In this document: piece after piece, positions 46,433 through 55,038 of the stretch
Layout of the letters: every line of letters starts with the position of its first letter
Position numbering within the stretch: position 1 is the first letter of the stretch
Source of the DNA: Chryseobacterium sp. OV279
Lineage (GTDB): Bacteria > Bacteroidota > Bacteroidia > Flavobacteriales > Weeksellaceae
Direction: 5' to 3'
DNA: 64,000 nucleotides
NCBI RefSeq assembly: GCF_900128945.1
Contig: NZ_FQUD01000003.1
Location: 62,001-126,000, forward strand
Notes under the pieces: model-generated
Databases searched by the model: none
The model's input: only the letters and a program-made list of their open reading frames with translations
Told to the model about the DNA's origin: nothing
Translations under genes and position numbers: made by a program

Positions 46433-46762
46433 ATGAAGATGGTACAACCAGATTATAAGCGAATTTATTTCGATATAATCGTTAAAAAAAATACTGAGAA
46501 CAAGGAGAAATGTCTATTGATACTCGAGAAAAAAAGCCTATCCTTTTTTGATATTTTAAAGATTAATTCTTTAATATTTCCTATAACGGATAAAAACAAA
46601 CAAGGTTTTAGCCAAAAATATAAATCCTATAACGAAGCTACCATATTAGAAATTCTTACCTATCAGAGAAAGAACGGTCTTAATAATACTGAGCTTTCTC
46701 ATCACTTTAAATTAAGCAGAAATACCGTGGCAAAATGGAAAAAAATGTATGGTGATCATTAA
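46433..46762 (+). CDS. HTH protein, second of the recurring pair (copy 2)
   Basis: The 109 residues match the 34979 copy: QPDYKRIYFDIIVKK, KKSLSFFDILKINSLIF, and the HTH KLSRNTVAKWKKM. It follows its partner by 40 bp. The bases from 46763 to 47014 hold no gene. Confidence 0.72.
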   Translation: MKMVQPDYKRIYFDIIVKKNTENKEKCLLILEKKSLSFFDILKINSLIFPITDKNKQGFSQKYKSYNEATILEILTYQRKNGLNNTELSHHFKLSRNTVAKWKKMYGDH

Positions 46763-47014
46763 ACGATAGCTAGTTTTCCTGACAATTTATCCTTACGGAA
46801 ACAGGACAAAAATTTAATATAGAAAAACAATATATGTTGTATGTAATGCAGTCCTTTTGTTTCGACCTAAGAAAATGATGAAAAAAAAAAGAAACTTAAG
46901 ACTGCATTACTTTATTATAACAATTCTACTCAACTTTTTTCTAAAATCTTCAACAATTTTTATAATGATGGTTCAAATCAATGGATACCTGGTACACTTT
47001 TCAAACCAAAATTT

Positions 47015-47911
47015 ATGAATTTCTTTTACTTCACAATATCTCTATTTTTAGGAATAATTGTAAATGCACAAAATACTACAGCAGATAAAGCCATTGTAGA
47101 TTCTACTAAAAATTGGTCTATTGTAGGGCAAAATAATTTAATGATTAACCAATCTGCATTTTCTAACTGGATCGGTGGTGGCATCAATAATGTTGGTTGG
47201 CTAGCTGGTGTTAACTATAATTTCACCTACAAAAATGATAAGGATCTTTTAGAAAACATAGTCATCTTAGATTATGGCGAAAACCAAATGCAGGGAGTTG
47301 GGTCAAGAAAAACTCAAGACGTCATCAATATATCGAGCAATTACGGCCGAAAAATTTCTGATAAGTGGTATGCATCAATAGGAACAAGTTTGCATACATT
47401 ATTTGCTGCAGGCTACGAAGAAGGAAATAATCCTGATGCACCTAAAATATCCAATTTTATGGCTCCTGGTTGTCTCAATATTGGGTCGGGTTTTACATAT
47501 AGAGCCAATGATAATTTTACAATAACATTAAGACCCATTAATGCAAGATGGACTTTTGTAATGGATAAAGAACTACAAAAAGCCGGAACATACGGTTTAA
47601 AAAATGATGGGGATTCTTCGCTGTTTCAATTGGGTTTCTTGGCAATGGGAATCTATAAAATGAAAATTATGGATCAGGTAACCTTAACAAATACAGCTTT
47701 TGTCTTTAGTGATTATTTACAACATTCAGAACGTTTAATAATGTCTTATAACGGGGTTCTTAATATGAAAATCAATAATTATTTATCAACCTTATTGACT
47801 TTAGATCTATTTTATGACCACAACCAAATAAAGCAAGTACAGCTTAAGCAAACTCTAGGCGTTGGATTAGCCTATAATATAAATAATGGAGTAAAAAGGA
47901 ATAAAAAATAA
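47015..47911 (+). CDS. DUF3078 domain outer-membrane-type protein
   Basis: The signal peptide ends IIVNAQ. The body has NQSAFSNWIGGGINNVGWL and many amphipathic beta strands (GLAYNI near the end), as in DUF3078 proteins of Bacteroidota. It probably forms a beta-barrel in the outer membrane. The role is unknown. The amidohydrolase gene follows after 95 bp. Confidence 0.75.
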   Translation: MNFFYFTISLFLGIIVNAQNTTADKAIVDSTKNWSIVGQNNLMINQSAFSNWIGGGINNVGWLAGVNYNFTYKNDKDLLENIVILDYGENQMQGVGSRKTQDVINISSNYGRKISDKWYASIGTSLHTLFAAGYEEGNNPDAPKISNFMAPGCLNIGSGFTYRANDNFTITLRPINARWTFVMDKELQKAGTYGLKNDGDSSLFQLGFLAMGIYKMKIMDQVTLTNTAFVFSDYLQHSERLIMSYNGVLNMKINNYLSTLLTLDLFYDHNQIKQVQLKQTLGVGLAYNINNGVKRNKK

Positions 47912-48006
47912 AAAATATAATCAAACATTTAATGAATAATGATTTTTAGAAATTAAAGATCATTTATTTTTCAAAAAAAATACATAAACTAAAAATAATA
48001 ATTTTT

Positions 48007-49281
48007 ATGAAAAAAATAGTAAGCCTATTAACAGTGTTTGCATTCTCTACTACAGCATTCGCACAAATGGCCGATCTTGTCATCAAAAATGCGAATCTTT
48101 TTGATGGAACAGGAGCAGAAACAGTTAAAAATGCAAGTATTGCCATTAAAGATGGTAAAATACTGAGTATTAATAAGGGTAATAAAACAGTAAAAGCAAA
48201 GAAAACAATCGATGCAGCTGGAAAAACCGTTATGCCGGGTCTGATCAATAGCCATTTGCATTTGTTTTTTGATTTTTACAATATGCCACCAAAAATGCCT
48301 GCAACAAGTGATGCTAGCGCTGAAAAATTCATTAATGGCGATTTATCGAAAACACTTCGTGGTCATTTGGAACAAGGGATTACATCAATTTTGTCGCCTA
48401 TCGATTTTGGACCACAAATCTATGAGGTTAGAGAAAAAGTTGCAAAAGGTATTATTAGCGGACCACGTGTTTTTGTTGCTGGTCCTGTTCTAATTAATTC
48501 CGGAGATTACTACGCGTGTGGTGGTCTTACTGGTGCAGAATTAGATTGGTGCAACAAGCACGTTAGACTTCCCATAGATACGCCAGAATTGGCAAGAGAA
48601 TCTGTTAAGCAATTAGTAAAAAGCAAATCTGATGTTGTGGTGGTAGATGGTTTAACCAATCAAAAAGTTCTTAATAAAGCAAATTTAGTCGCAATAGTTG
48701 ATGAGGCTCATAAAAACAATCTCAAAGTTTTGATTCATAATTCTGATGCAAAATATGTGAAAGATATTGTAGATGCAGGCGTTGATGGTTTTATACATCC
48801 ACCTGGTATTACCAAAGATACAGAAGGCAGCTTAGTGAAACCTATTGGTGAGCACAAACTTCCTATAGCCATTACACTAGGTTTCTTACAGCGGTACATC
48901 GGTCTTGGATATGCAGAAGAAAAAGACAAGAATGATTATACTATTTTAGAAAACAATATTCAGGTTGCACTGAAAGCAGGTGCAATACCTTTATTTACAT
49001 CTGATATGCCCGGAATACCTCCTACAGAAGTTATTCCAACTGTTATAAAAGTAATGAAAGGAGAAGGTATAGATAATAAAACCATTTTATTATCTGCAAC
49101 CAAAGAAGGAGCAAAAGCTATTGGGGCAAAAAATCTTGGTACTTTAGAAAAAGGTAAAATCGCCGATCTAATTGTGATTGATGGTGATCCATTGGTTGAT
49201 ATCAACGCTTTGCTGAAAGTAGAGACTGTTGTTAAAGATGGTAAAATAGTTGCGGATAAAAAGAAATATGCCCATCCATAA
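48007..49281 (+). CDS. Exported amidohydrolase-family protein
   Basis: The signal peptide ends TTAFAQ. GLINSHLHLF (about residue 78) is the HxH metal motif, followed later by KVLIHNSDAKYV (about 238), GFIHPPGI and FTSDMPGIP (about 333), with the C-terminal GTLEKGKIADLIVIDGDPL. This is the imidazolonepropionase-like branch of metal-dependent amidohydrolases. It should hydrolyse a C-N bond in the periplasm or outside; the substrate is not predictable. Confidence 0.87.
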   Translation: MKKIVSLLTVFAFSTTAFAQMADLVIKNANLFDGTGAETVKNASIAIKDGKILSINKGNKTVKAKKTIDAAGKTVMPGLINSHLHLFFDFYNMPPKMPATSDASAEKFINGDLSKTLRGHLEQGITSILSPIDFGPQIYEVREKVAKGIISGPRVFVAGPVLINSGDYYACGGLTGAELDWCNKHVRLPIDTPELARESVKQLVKSKSDVVVVDGLTNQKVLNKANLVAIVDEAHKNNLKVLIHNSDAKYVKDIVDAGVDGFIHPPGITKDTEGSLVKPIGEHKLPIAITLGFLQRYIGLGYAEEKDKNDYTILENNIQVALKAGAIPLFTSDMPGIPPTEVIPTVIKVMKGEGIDNKTILLSATKEGAKAIGAKNLGTLEKGKIADLIVIDGDPLVDINALLKVETVVKDGKIVADKKKYAHP

Positions 49282-49299
49282 TCATAACTATTTTTCACA

Positions 49300-50110
49300 T
49301 TTTTAAATATGAAGATAAAAGAATTTTATAATCAGCCCGGTGATGAAGGAGCCTGACACGCCCGTCAATTAATAATATCAAAACTTCACAAAAAATTCAC
49401 TAACGGCAGCAAATGTAAAAAAATACAAAACAATACAAAACAATATTTAACATATCTATATTCCCTCCCTTGTTTTGTCACTAATGCTTGTAAAGAAATT
49501 TAAGTGTATTACGTTCCTTTTATTTTCTTTTATGAACAATTAGTCACCAGCTTCAATAATGCACCTACTTTGATTAAAATTTACGTGTTCGCAGTCATCA
49601 AAATTATCAGAAAACAAATTAGTAATATTGGTATTGCATATCTTTTTTCCGGAAGGAACGGTGGAATTGATAATGAATGAGCGTCTCGGTCCAAAATGGC
49701 ATACGATATTGATGTTCGCTTGATAGCGAGTTTAAAGAAGTTTAAGAATCTTCTTGATTCCCAGCTTCAGGTTAATGTTTTGCTAGTGTGATCGTAAAAT
49801 TGCTGTGTCATCTGGAATAAATGTTTAAATTTAAGTTAATAACTACTTACAATCAACAAAAATAAATGGACCGGGATAACCATCGATATTATAAACTACA
49901 TTTAGCAAACATTTCATCTCATAAGATAGGTGGAAATCCCTAAAGTGAAACTCTGAGTTTCCTCCGATTTTGAATTTTGTTTGAATTTGTTTTGTCTAAA
50001 TATTTGATACGTTGTATCTTTGAGTAGGTTAATCGAGGTTTGTGTAATACAATCCTCGATTTGTCCCCTGTACTACTTAAAGTATTGATAATAAAAGAGC
50101 TTCAGTTTCT
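49300..50110. other. Noncoding, decayed stretch
   Basis: There is no intact gene. It contains several AT-rich segments, a consensus promoter and an 8-bp hairpin (49991-50061, listed separately), and no clear protein remnant. Confidence 0.5.
49991..50061 (+). promoter_or_regulatory. Orphan consensus promoter followed at once by a hairpin
   Basis: TTTG (49991-49994), 20 bases, then TATCTTTG (50015-50022) is a strong Bacteroidota promoter. A hairpin with arms aatcgagg / cctcgatt (50031-50061) lies where the transcript would begin. No ORF follows, so this may drive a small RNA or be the leftover of a lost gene. Confidence 0.45.
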
Positions 50111-50400
50111 GTACCGGATACTTTCAGATTTTCCCATCTCAGCGTTCCGTACTAGAATACAGAAATTTTGCCGTCCCTAATTTTTCCTTATCTAAATCAT
50201 GATAAGCCCAATCAAAGAACATATTGATCTCCTCACGTTCGATATTTAAATTTGGAATATCAGAAAATTCATTTTTTTCAGATTTTAAGCTGATTGAACC
50301 TCTGTCTAAATGTTCCAAGCTTCACCCCGTCAATGGTTTTTTCTGAAAATATTTGTCGGATATCTCTTCGAAGCTGTTCGAAGCTCTTCTATAACCGTAT
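50110..50400 (-). pseudogene. Gene remnant on the minus strand
   Basis: One minus-strand frame reads EFSDIPNLNIEREEINMFFD, then WAYHDLDKEKLGTAKFLYSS, with stops around it. No family is recognised and no start is visible. Confidence 0.4.
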
Positions 50401-50754
50401 TGTCGGTAACGGTTCTAACTTCAAAAAAAAAGTAGCTAAATGTTTACTTTTATCATCATTTGAATAATTATCAAGATCAGTGGGAACAATTTTTTTACGT
50501 TTTTTTTGATAAAATATTCTGGAGCTTCTGCAATGTTTCATTAAAATTTATTTTTAAATGCGTAAGATTTACTTTCGGTATGCTTATAAGTGCATAGTTT
50601 ATTTAGCAATAAATTAATTATGTGTAAATAATTTATTGTAGCTATATTTTGCCTTTTTATTTGAATTATATAAATACACTTAATAAAGAAGCTGTTTTTC
50701 CGTTTAATATTAAGTACTTAAATGCTTTTCTAAATTCTGACTGCATATTTATAG

Positions 50755-51144
50755 GTTAGGGTGAGTACCGATGAGCAGGCTGCAAAAGGTTATTCTCTGC
50801 GCAACCAAGCCGATAGACTGACCAATTAATGCAAATTGCAGAAAACATTTTTGAAAATTATTCTGCCAAACAATCAAGCGTCCAGAATGGAATAAACCTT
50901 ATACAAAGCTCAAATCATTAAAAAAATCAGTTTCCTATTATTCTTTTCATCCACTGGGACTTGTGAAAGTGCAGGTCCTAATAGCTTTGTTAGAGCAACA
51001 TCATTTCCTAACGAAAAGCAGCGAATGATTTACGTGGCATGTTCGAGACCAAAACAGCTTTTAGCAATTTGTGTTCCTTCTCAAACAACTGAAAATGAAT
51101 TAAGAACTAAATTTGGAAATGAAATTGAGATTGTAACTCTATAA
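50755..51144 (+). pseudogene. Fused remnants of a serine recombinase and a UvrD-like helicase
   Basis: The first piece (50755-50829) reads VRVSTDEQAAKGYSLRNQAD, the N-terminal signature of a serine recombinase, and ends in a TAA. The last piece (about 50965-51144) reads FVRATSFPNEKQRMIYVACS, then RPKQLLAICVP, like the C-terminal motif of UvrD/AddA-type helicases. The two fragments came from different genes and were joined by deletion. An intact serine recombinase lies directly downstream. Confidence 0.55.
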
Positions 51145-51195
51145 TCACTTTTTAAATGTTTGAAAATGTACTAGAAATACTAAATACAGATTCAT

Positions 51196-52683
51196 ATGAA
51201 AACAGCTTATTTATACGTTCGTGTAAGTACAGACGAACAAAAAAGAAAGGGATATTCATTACCTGAGCAGGAGGATCGCTTATTGAAATACTGTAAATTT
51301 AACAATATAGAAGTTAAGGGTATTTATCGCGAAGACTTTTCAGCTAAGAATTTCAATCGGCCCGAATGGAAAAAACTACTTTCAATAATTAAACACAAAT
51401 CATCAAAGGAAGACAAGAATATATTATTTATTAAATGGGATAGATTTAGTCGGAATATTGAATATGCCTATGAAATGATAGGTATGCTTCGAAAATGTAG
51501 AACCACTGCAATGGCTATTGATCAACCCGTAGATTTTTCCGTGCCTGAAAGCATAGTCATGCTTGCAGTTTACCTATCAGTCCCTGAGGCAGAAAACAGT
51601 AGGAGGGCCCAGAATACAGCTAACGGTATTCGTCGGGCGAAACTGATGGGTAGGTATCCCAATAAGGCCCCTTTGGGATTTATCAATCTGACACTGGTGG
51701 ATGGCAAAAAAATTATTGCTCCTAAAGAACCAGAAGCAGGCATTATAAAATGGATCTTCCATCAGCTTTCCAAGAATATTCACAGGGTAGAAGAAATCCG
51801 AAAAATGGCCAACGATAAAGGATTGATATGTTCACGATCACATTTTTTCAGACTTATGCGCAATCCAATTTACTGTGGCCTTATAACGATAAAGTTCAAT
51901 TCTGAAGAAGAACAAATGGTAAAGGGAACACACGAGCCATTGATCCCGGAAGTCTTGTTTTACGAAGTTCAGCGCATCATTACAACAAAGAGGAAAATCA
52001 CCGCTAAAAGAGACGATCTGAAAGCCATGTTTTTCCTAAGAGGATTTTTGGTATGTCCTCTTTGCGGTCACAAACTTAGCGGAAGTTTTTCTCAAGGCGC
52101 GAGAAAAAAATATCCCTATTATCACTGTCATGGAGGATGCAAGACAAGAATAAATGCGATTATTCTCAATGATAGTTACCAAAGTAAACTTCAACAATTG
52201 ACACTCTCAAATAAGGCAATTGACCTATTCAGTTGTATTTTAGAAGATCGGAGTGTAAAAACACAAAAAACAGGGTATTTGTACGAACGGAATTTGGTGG
52301 AGAGAAAGTTAAAAGAAGAGGAATTGATTCTTTCCCGAGCCAGAAAGTTATTTGTGGGAGAAATACTGAAACTTGATGATTACTGTGAATTAAAAAGGGA
52401 GAACCAAATTAATTCCAAATGTTTAAAAAAGGAATTACTTCATATCAATGTTAAATTAAGAGATATTGAAAAACAAAACCAGTTAGAAGACAGATCGTTT
52501 GTGGACATTTTTCAGGGATTCTCAGATTTGGACACCGCAGATAAAAAACATCTTGTGAATCTAATCCCGCCTGCTAATGTTGACTACCAGTCAGGAAATC
52601 TCTCTTTGGGTTTAAACGATCCGTTATCAAAGATATTATCAAAAAAGAATAACCGAAAAAGTAACAAAAATGAATTTCATTGA
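51196..52683 (+). CDS. Large serine recombinase
   Basis: The catalytic Ser is in YVRVSTDEQ (residue 11), with DRFSRNIEYAYEMI (about 83) and the C-terminal part of the resolvase domain (SVPEAENSRRAQNTANGIRR). A recombinase domain and a zinc ribbon follow (CPLCGHKLSG and YYHCHGGC, about 288-316), then a coiled coil. The family cuts and rejoins DNA to integrate or excise elements. Together with the small gene overlapping its 3' end it looks like the recombination module of the second island or of an inserted element. Confidence 0.87.
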   Translation: MKTAYLYVRVSTDEQKRKGYSLPEQEDRLLKYCKFNNIEVKGIYREDFSAKNFNRPEWKKLLSIIKHKSSKEDKNILFIKWDRFSRNIEYAYEMIGMLRKCRTTAMAIDQPVDFSVPESIVMLAVYLSVPEAENSRRAQNTANGIRRAKLMGRYPNKAPLGFINLTLVDGKKIIAPKEPEAGIIKWIFHQLSKNIHRVEEIRKMANDKGLICSRSHFFRLMRNPIYCGLITIKFNSEEEQMVKGTHEPLIPEVLFYEVQRIITTKRKITAKRDDLKAMFFLRGFLVCPLCGHKLSGSFSQGARKKYPYYHCHGGCKTRINAIILNDSYQSKLQQLTLSNKAIDLFSCILEDRSVKTQKTGYLYERNLVERKLKEEELILSRARKLFVGEILKLDDYCELKRENQINSKCLKKELLHINVKLRDIEKQNQLEDRSFVDIFQGFSDLDTADKKHLVNLIPPANVDYQSGNLSLGLNDPLSKILSKKNNRKSNKNEFH

Positions 52684-52831
52684 TAAAAAGGTTTCCGTTG
52701 AACGGGCAATTGCTATATTAGCAAAAAATGGTATTCAGGTGGATGATGCAGGAGTGACAGTTATCTTGGACTTCTTATATCTCATGTCAAAGAATTACAA
52801 TAAACCCAAAGATAAGGCATCTAAACCTTAA
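52670..52831 (+). CDS. Small conserved-looking protein overlapping the serine recombinase
   Basis: The 53-residue frame starts at ATG 52670, 14 bp before the recombinase stop, and encodes MNFIDKKVSVERAIAILAKN, then GIQVDDAGVTVILDFLYLMS. From memory, short proteins like this follow serine recombinases in Flavobacteriia and are sometimes mislabelled as PTS transporter subunits. The helix pattern suggests a small regulatory or DNA-binding partner. Confidence 0.6.
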   Translation: MNFIDKKVSVERAIAILAKNGIQVDDAGVTVILDFLYLMSKNYNKPKDKASKP

Positions 52832-52920
52832 GGAGACATCGAACTTCTGAAAAAGACCATTAAATATACACTGAAACACTTTTTTAGGCAGTTTAATACA
52901 ACAGCCTGAAGATTCTATTT

Positions 52921-53024
52921 TCAAAAATCCAACTATAAAAATCCAGATAGTAAGAGTTTGGGTCACAGATTTTTATGGGTATAAAAAAAGAGACAACTAT
53001 CAAATAGTTGTCTCTTTAAGTGAG
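52921..53024. repeat. Direct repeat B, copy 2, with a terminator hairpin
   Basis: It matches 35857-35960, including the stem aaagagacaactat / atagttgtctcttt. On the minus strand it would be the terminator of the adjacent pseudo-tRNA. Confidence 0.75.
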
Positions 53025-53076
53025 CGCGAAAGGATTCGAACCTTTGACCATCCTGATTTTTTAATCAGGATGCTCT
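53021..53076 (-). pseudogene. Partial tRNA (3' part only), minus strand
   Basis: The minus strand reads agagcatcctgatt, an A-rich loop, atcaggatggtc, the T-arm aaaggttcgaatcctt and the acceptor cgcgctc. The 5' acceptor and D-stem are missing, and the anticodon loop is one base too long. It is a left-over tRNA 3' end such as is created or carried by element integration. Confidence 0.6.
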
Positions 53077-53450
53077 ATCTATTTTCTTCTAATAATTTGT
53101 TTTAGAATATCTTGACGATTAGACTCTAATACTATTTTTCAGAGAACTTTTCATCATCAACCGGTAAAAAGGCAGCTAAGGTATAGCGGCCAGCCATCTT
53201 CTATTTCCATCCAAAAGACTACGGCATAAACGGTTTCCCCCCTAAAGGTACCCTCCAATTATTCCGTTTCCTTTTGGCTTCCCGCATTGTCCGCTTAGAT
53301 TATCTGCTTTCTTTTTTCCGGTTTTTCTTTTGAAAAATATTTCCAGAAGCCTTATTGAGGTTTTAGCAAGGGAAGGAGAAAAGGTGGAAGAATAAAGGCA
53401 TTAATTAAGTGCGGGAAATATCAGTCTCTGCCGTACTCAGAGCAAAAAAG

Positions 53451-53894
53451 ATGAGATTTAATGTAGTTAATGAAATCAAATTAAGTTATTCCAGAGAAGG
53501 GAACTGTGAAAGGTTAATAACGGATTCAAGAGATGCTGTTGATGTATTTAGAGAACATTTTGACAGTGGTGAAATTGATTATAGAGAATCATTTTACACG
53601 CTCTATCTAAGTCAGGCGAATAAAGTTTTAGGAATAAAGAAAATTTCTGAATCCGGAATTTCCTCAACTATTGTAGATGTTAGGATTATCATGCAGGCTG
53701 CTCTTTTATGTAATGCATCATGCATTATTATTGCGCATAATCATCCTTCAGGTAACTTAAAAGCTTCGGCTGAAGATGTAAAAATGACCCAGCAAATAAA
53801 AGAGGCATCAAAATTTCTAAAAATACAATTGCTTGATCATTGTATTCTAACTTCTACCGAATATATGTCATTTGCAGATGAAGGACTGTTGTAG
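53451..53894 (+). CDS. radC: RadC-family JAB/MPN domain protein, copy 2
   Basis: It is nearly identical to the 29.3-kb copy, with IIIAHNHPSGNLKAS as the metal-binding motif. I chose ATG 53451 over GTG 53409. It points toward the convergent tra operon and lies at its end, as in CTnDOT-like elements. Confidence 0.85.
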   Translation: MRFNVVNEIKLSYSREGNCERLITDSRDAVDVFREHFDSGEIDYRESFYTLYLSQANKVLGIKKISESGISSTIVDVRIIMQAALLCNASCIIIAHNHPSGNLKASAEDVKMTQQIKEASKFLKIQLLDHCILTSTEYMSFADEGLL

Positions 53895-53916
53895 GTGTTT
53901 TTAAGAATATATAATA

Positions 53917-53950
53917 AAGAGAACGGCGATTAAAATTGCCGTTCTCTTTG
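53917..53950. terminator. Terminator between radC copy 2 and the tra operon
   Basis: The arms aaagagaacggc / gccgttctcttt form a perfect 12-bp stem, which may serve both the plus-strand radC and the minus-strand tra operon. Confidence 0.75.
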
Positions 53951-54127
53951 GAGAATTTTTGGGCGAAAAGACCAGTTCCTCTCTTTGATCGGAAGTGTGT
54001 TTTCGCTGCTAATTAGAAGAATACCTTTTTGGGTATGGACTTCAATAATGAAATATTAATGATAGATTTTTCTTGATTAATCCTGTGTTATAGACACTTA
54101 TTGATGTTGTTATAAACGTGTTTTACT

Positions 54128-55021
54128 TCATTTTAAATGGACATCCTCAGCAATTTTAGCATTAATCAGATCTTTATTTTTAATCCTGATTTTCTGATGA
54201 CGGCCACCATTTCTTTCGAATATTTCAATTTCCAATACCTGACCATCCAGCAAGGTAAATTGATCCAAAAGATAAATAGCCTTTATTTCACTCTGATGAT
54301 TGACAACAGTAATTGGTTCATATGAACGCAGTGGTGTTAGAACTTTATCCTGAACAACTGTGCGTTTCAGTCTTTTTTTATCAGCTATTTTGAAATTGAT
54401 AAAATCAACATTATAATTGATATTACTTGTGTTTTTTACCTGAATGATAAAATAAAATTTTCCGTCATCTACATACAGAGAATTTAATAAAAACTGAATC
54501 CCAAAACTTTTTGTGCTGATATGTTTAGTAGGACGCTTAGTATTTTTATACAGTATTCTCATCATGTCTTCGGTAAGCGACGATGAGCCTCCTGCGAGTT
54601 CTTCAAACAGCACGTCGGTAGAATATCCCTTTTCAGTAGTCCTTTGTAGCTTCAAAAGGTCATAATTAAGTGTCTCGGGATAAGAACTGTATAAAACATC
54701 AAAGGTGTAGAATTTTCCATCCTGAGTAATCACCGAAAAGTTTGTTTCTTCATCAAAATCTTTTACTGAAGATTTTATTCTAAGGACATTTCCAATTTCA
54801 TCCGCTTTGCTGGCAATTAGATCATTACTTCCTAAATCCACATAGCGGATCGGAGAAGGAAATAAGAGATGGGTCGTTTTATTGTACGTGATTTCCATTT
54901 TGTAAGGTTCTAATCTCGCCTGATTGAGGGAGGTAAAACCTGTTTTTTCCTGAGCACTTATTTTATATGCTGAAAAAATAATCAGGGCTGACAACAGCCA
55001 TTTATTGAGTACAAATTTCAT
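54128..55021 (-). CDS. traN: Conjugative transposon protein TraN (DUF4138)
   Basis: The signal peptide ends YKISAQ, and LEPYKMEITYNKTTHLLFPS and PIRYVDLGSNDLIASKADE follow. Those blocks, with FGIQFLLNSLYVDDGKFYFI later, are typical of TraN/DUF4138, a VirB9-like outer-membrane core component of the Bacteroidota mating channel. It is the last gene seen in the minus-strand tra operon, 17 bp after traM. Confidence 0.88.
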   Translation of the reverse strand: MKFVLNKWLLSALIIFSAYKISAQEKTGFTSLNQARLEPYKMEITYNKTTHLLFPSPIRYVDLGSNDLIASKADEIGNVLRIKSSVKDFDEETNFSVITQDGKFYTFDVLYSSYPETLNYDLLKLQRTTEKGYSTDVLFEELAGGSSSLTEDMMRILYKNTKRPTKHISTKSFGIQFLLNSLYVDDGKFYFIIQVKNTSNINYNVDFINFKIADKKRLKRTVVQDKVLTPLRSYEPITVVNHQSEIKAIYLLDQFTLLDGQVLEIEIFERNGGRHQKIRIKNKDLINAKIAEDVHLK

Positions 55022-55038
55022 TGTTTTTTTATTATTGA

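Larger units (their letters stand above)
53130..54117. repeat. ICE left-end block, copy 2 (radC and flanks)
   Basis: It is a near copy of 29010-29997. It runs into the traN stop region 10 bp later, so this copy is the one still joined to conjugation genes. Confidence 0.85.

Noticed and set aside
53021..53076. An intact tRNA (Lys-like) on the minus strand
   Set aside because: The 5' acceptor strand and D-arm are missing and the anticodon loop has the wrong size, so it is a remnant.
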